5,726 nt of DNA from JANPLN01 sp041736155. Lineage in GTDB: Bacteria > Bdellovibrionota > Bdellovibrionia > Bdellovibrionales > JAGQZY01. Below are positions 4,827 through 5,726 of this stretch, piece after piece. The DNA lies in assembly GCA_041736155.1 (NCBI GenBank), contig JBGSUL010000069.1, forward strand, positions 1 to 5,726, written 5' to 3'. Numbering within the stretch: position 1 is the first letter of the stretch; every line of letters begins with the position of its first letter. The position numbers were made by a program, and so were the translations under genes. The notes beneath the pieces were generated by a model. The model did not search any database. It worked only from the letters and a program-made list of their open reading frames with translations, and was not told the DNA's origin.

Positions 4827-5726
4827 ATTTTTTCCTCCTGAACTTTTTCTAAAAGTTGAATTGAGAACTCGGTACCGCTTTTTAATAAAACGTACTCGGG
4901 CTCTTGGTTTAATTGCTCGGCCTGTCGACCAGCTTCACTTTCTGCGGTTTTTGCTATGCCGTTATAAAAGGCATTTTTAAGACTCGATTTTACGGCCACC
5001 TGGCCCTGAACGCCGCCCAAGGATTCTTTCTGAGCCAACACCTCGCTCATCCCAGAGACCATATTGAGGCCCATTGTGCCGATAGCTCTTGATCCAAGCT
5101 TTCCGTGGTAATCGCCGCTAATGCCAATGAGGTTCGTTTTAGAGTCAATGGCTTGAGCTTTGATACTCAGTTCTTCCCCAGTGGGTAAAAGTGCATGGTC
5201 AAAGCTAATAATGGCCCTTCGGCTAGCGCCCATGACTGCGCTTCCAAATAGCAGGCTGCGAGCAGGCAATGCAGAGAAGGACCGATCAAGCACCATAGCT
5301 TTGCAGATTTGGCTGGGCTCTCTGGTATCAACAGCAGTTAAGAGTCGGACACGAAGGACCGTGCCGCGAGCATTTTGCTGTTCGCTTGTAGATTCATCAC
5401 TTGAAAGATCAATAATCTGTGATGCCTTGTATTTGATTAAGGGTTTCACAGTCTTTCTTGATGGCTTTGTGCTTTTAGGGACATTTCCTAAAACTTGCGA
5501 ATTAATAACAGTACCGCTAGAGATGTCTCCGTCTGCTTGCTCTTGTTTTTCGCTACCATTTGTTACTTGGTTTTGGCTAGCGCGAGCGGTAGTTTTAATA
5601 AAAACCGATGTGTCATTCGTTAGCCATGTAAAAAGAAACCAACCACTGACAAGTACAATAAAAAGAATCAGCAGGAAAATCCCCAGCTTCTTTTTATTAA
5701 TAATGGTTTTTTCACCGCTTTCTTTC
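4823..5726 (-). CDS. VirB10/TrbI/TraB-family type IV secretion protein, 5' end cut by window
   Basis: Only the C-terminal 300 residues are visible; the frame is open to the window edge, so the start is outside. Reading from the edge there is a lysine-rich cytoplasmic stretch, one transmembrane helix (about 5621-5686, IFLLILFIVLVSGWFLF), a polar, serine/threonine/glutamine-rich linker and then the VirB10-like domain. Typical features are GTVLRVRLLTAVDT, the ALPARSLLFGSA segment (usual family form IPAGSRLLG), IISFDHALLPTGEEL, a region that may form the outer-membrane antenna (GTMGLNMVSGMSEVL) and the terminal strand LKSGTEFSIQLLEKV. Family members span the periplasm, linking inner-membrane ATPases to the outer-membrane pore. 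An in-frame GTG at 5449 is not the start, as it would remove the membrane anchor. The stop overlaps the coupling-protein ATG. Family assignment rests on motif resemblance; other secretion genes are expected beyond 5726. Confidence 0.82.
   Translation of the reverse strand, partial: KESGEKTIINKKKLGIFLLILFIVLVSGWFLFTWLTNDTSVFIKTTARASQNQVTNGSEKQEQADGDISSGTVINSQVLGNVPKSTKPSRKTVKPLIKYKASQIIDLSSDESTSEQQNARGTVLRVRLLTAVDTREPSQICKAMVLDRSFSALPARSLLFGSAVMGASRRAIISFDHALLPTGEELSIKAQAIDSKTNLIGISGDYHGKLGSRAIGTMGLNMVSGMSEVLAQKESLGGVQGQVAVKSSLKNAFYNGIAKTAESEAGRQAEQLNQEPEYVLLKSGTEFSIQLLEKVQEEKI
4834..4839 (-). promoter_or_regulatory. Consensus ribosome binding site inside the upstream gene
   Basis: AGGAGG on the minus strand is located within the last codons of the VirB10-like gene, seven bases before the coupling-protein ATG. 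With the ATGA overlap it indicates coupled yet efficient translation of the coupling protein. Confidence 0.75.

Noticed and set aside
5447..5449. GTG as the start of the VirB10-like gene
   Set aside because: The frame stays open to the window edge and encodes a membrane anchor and linker upstream, as expected for this family.
1..5726. CRISPR array or insertion sequence
   Set aside because: No regularly spaced long repeats, no transposase motifs and no terminal inverted repeats of IS type were seen; repeats found are short palindromes or the clustered words near the integrase.

Overview
All recognisable genes lie on the minus strand, and together they look like one end of an integrative and conjugative element (ICE) or a related integrated mobile island. 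The DNA is fairly AT-rich. A VirB10-like inner-membrane protein and a lipoprotein with a classical lipobox point to a Gram-negative host. The general style (excisionase/integrase pair, lipoprotein, short operons) would fit a Bdellovibrio-like bacterium, but the taxon is a guess and not something the sequence proves.

In transcription order (high to low coordinates) the layout is as follows. (1) 4823-5726 is the C-terminal 300 residues of a VirB10/TrbI/TraB-family type IV secretion channel protein, cut by the window edge. (2) 3357-4826 is an FtsK/TcpA-like ATPase with N-terminal membrane helices, the probable type IV coupling protein; its ATG overlaps the previous stop (ATGA). (3) 2521-3285 is a 254-residue replication-relaxation-like protein with an N-terminal winged helix and a possible PD-(D/E)xK-type core, a candidate MOB_C relaxase. 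A 25-bp palindrome lies just in front of it. (4) 2336-2520 is a gene-free segment with two strong palindromes, one operator-like and one oriT-like. (5) 2045-2335 and 1761-2048 are a small lipoprotein and a small ribbon-helix-helix-like protein, joined by a second ATGA overlap and closed by a strong intrinsic terminator. (6) 1367-1657 and 288-1376 are an excisionase-like helix-turn-helix protein and a tyrosine integrase with an N-terminal arm-binding domain. (7) 1-287 is non-coding, with hairpins and a cluster of short related repeats that look like integrase arm sites. The first 12 bases resemble the 3' end of a tRNA-Ser gene, which may be the attachment site.

Together these suggest a recombination module at the element's edge (att, int, xis), a DNA-processing module (candidate relaxase, small DNA-binding protein, candidate oriT, coupling protein) and the start of a type IV secretion module that continues beyond base 5726. 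The least described parts are the compact relaxase region with its palindromes and the lipoprotein/ribbon-helix-helix pair.
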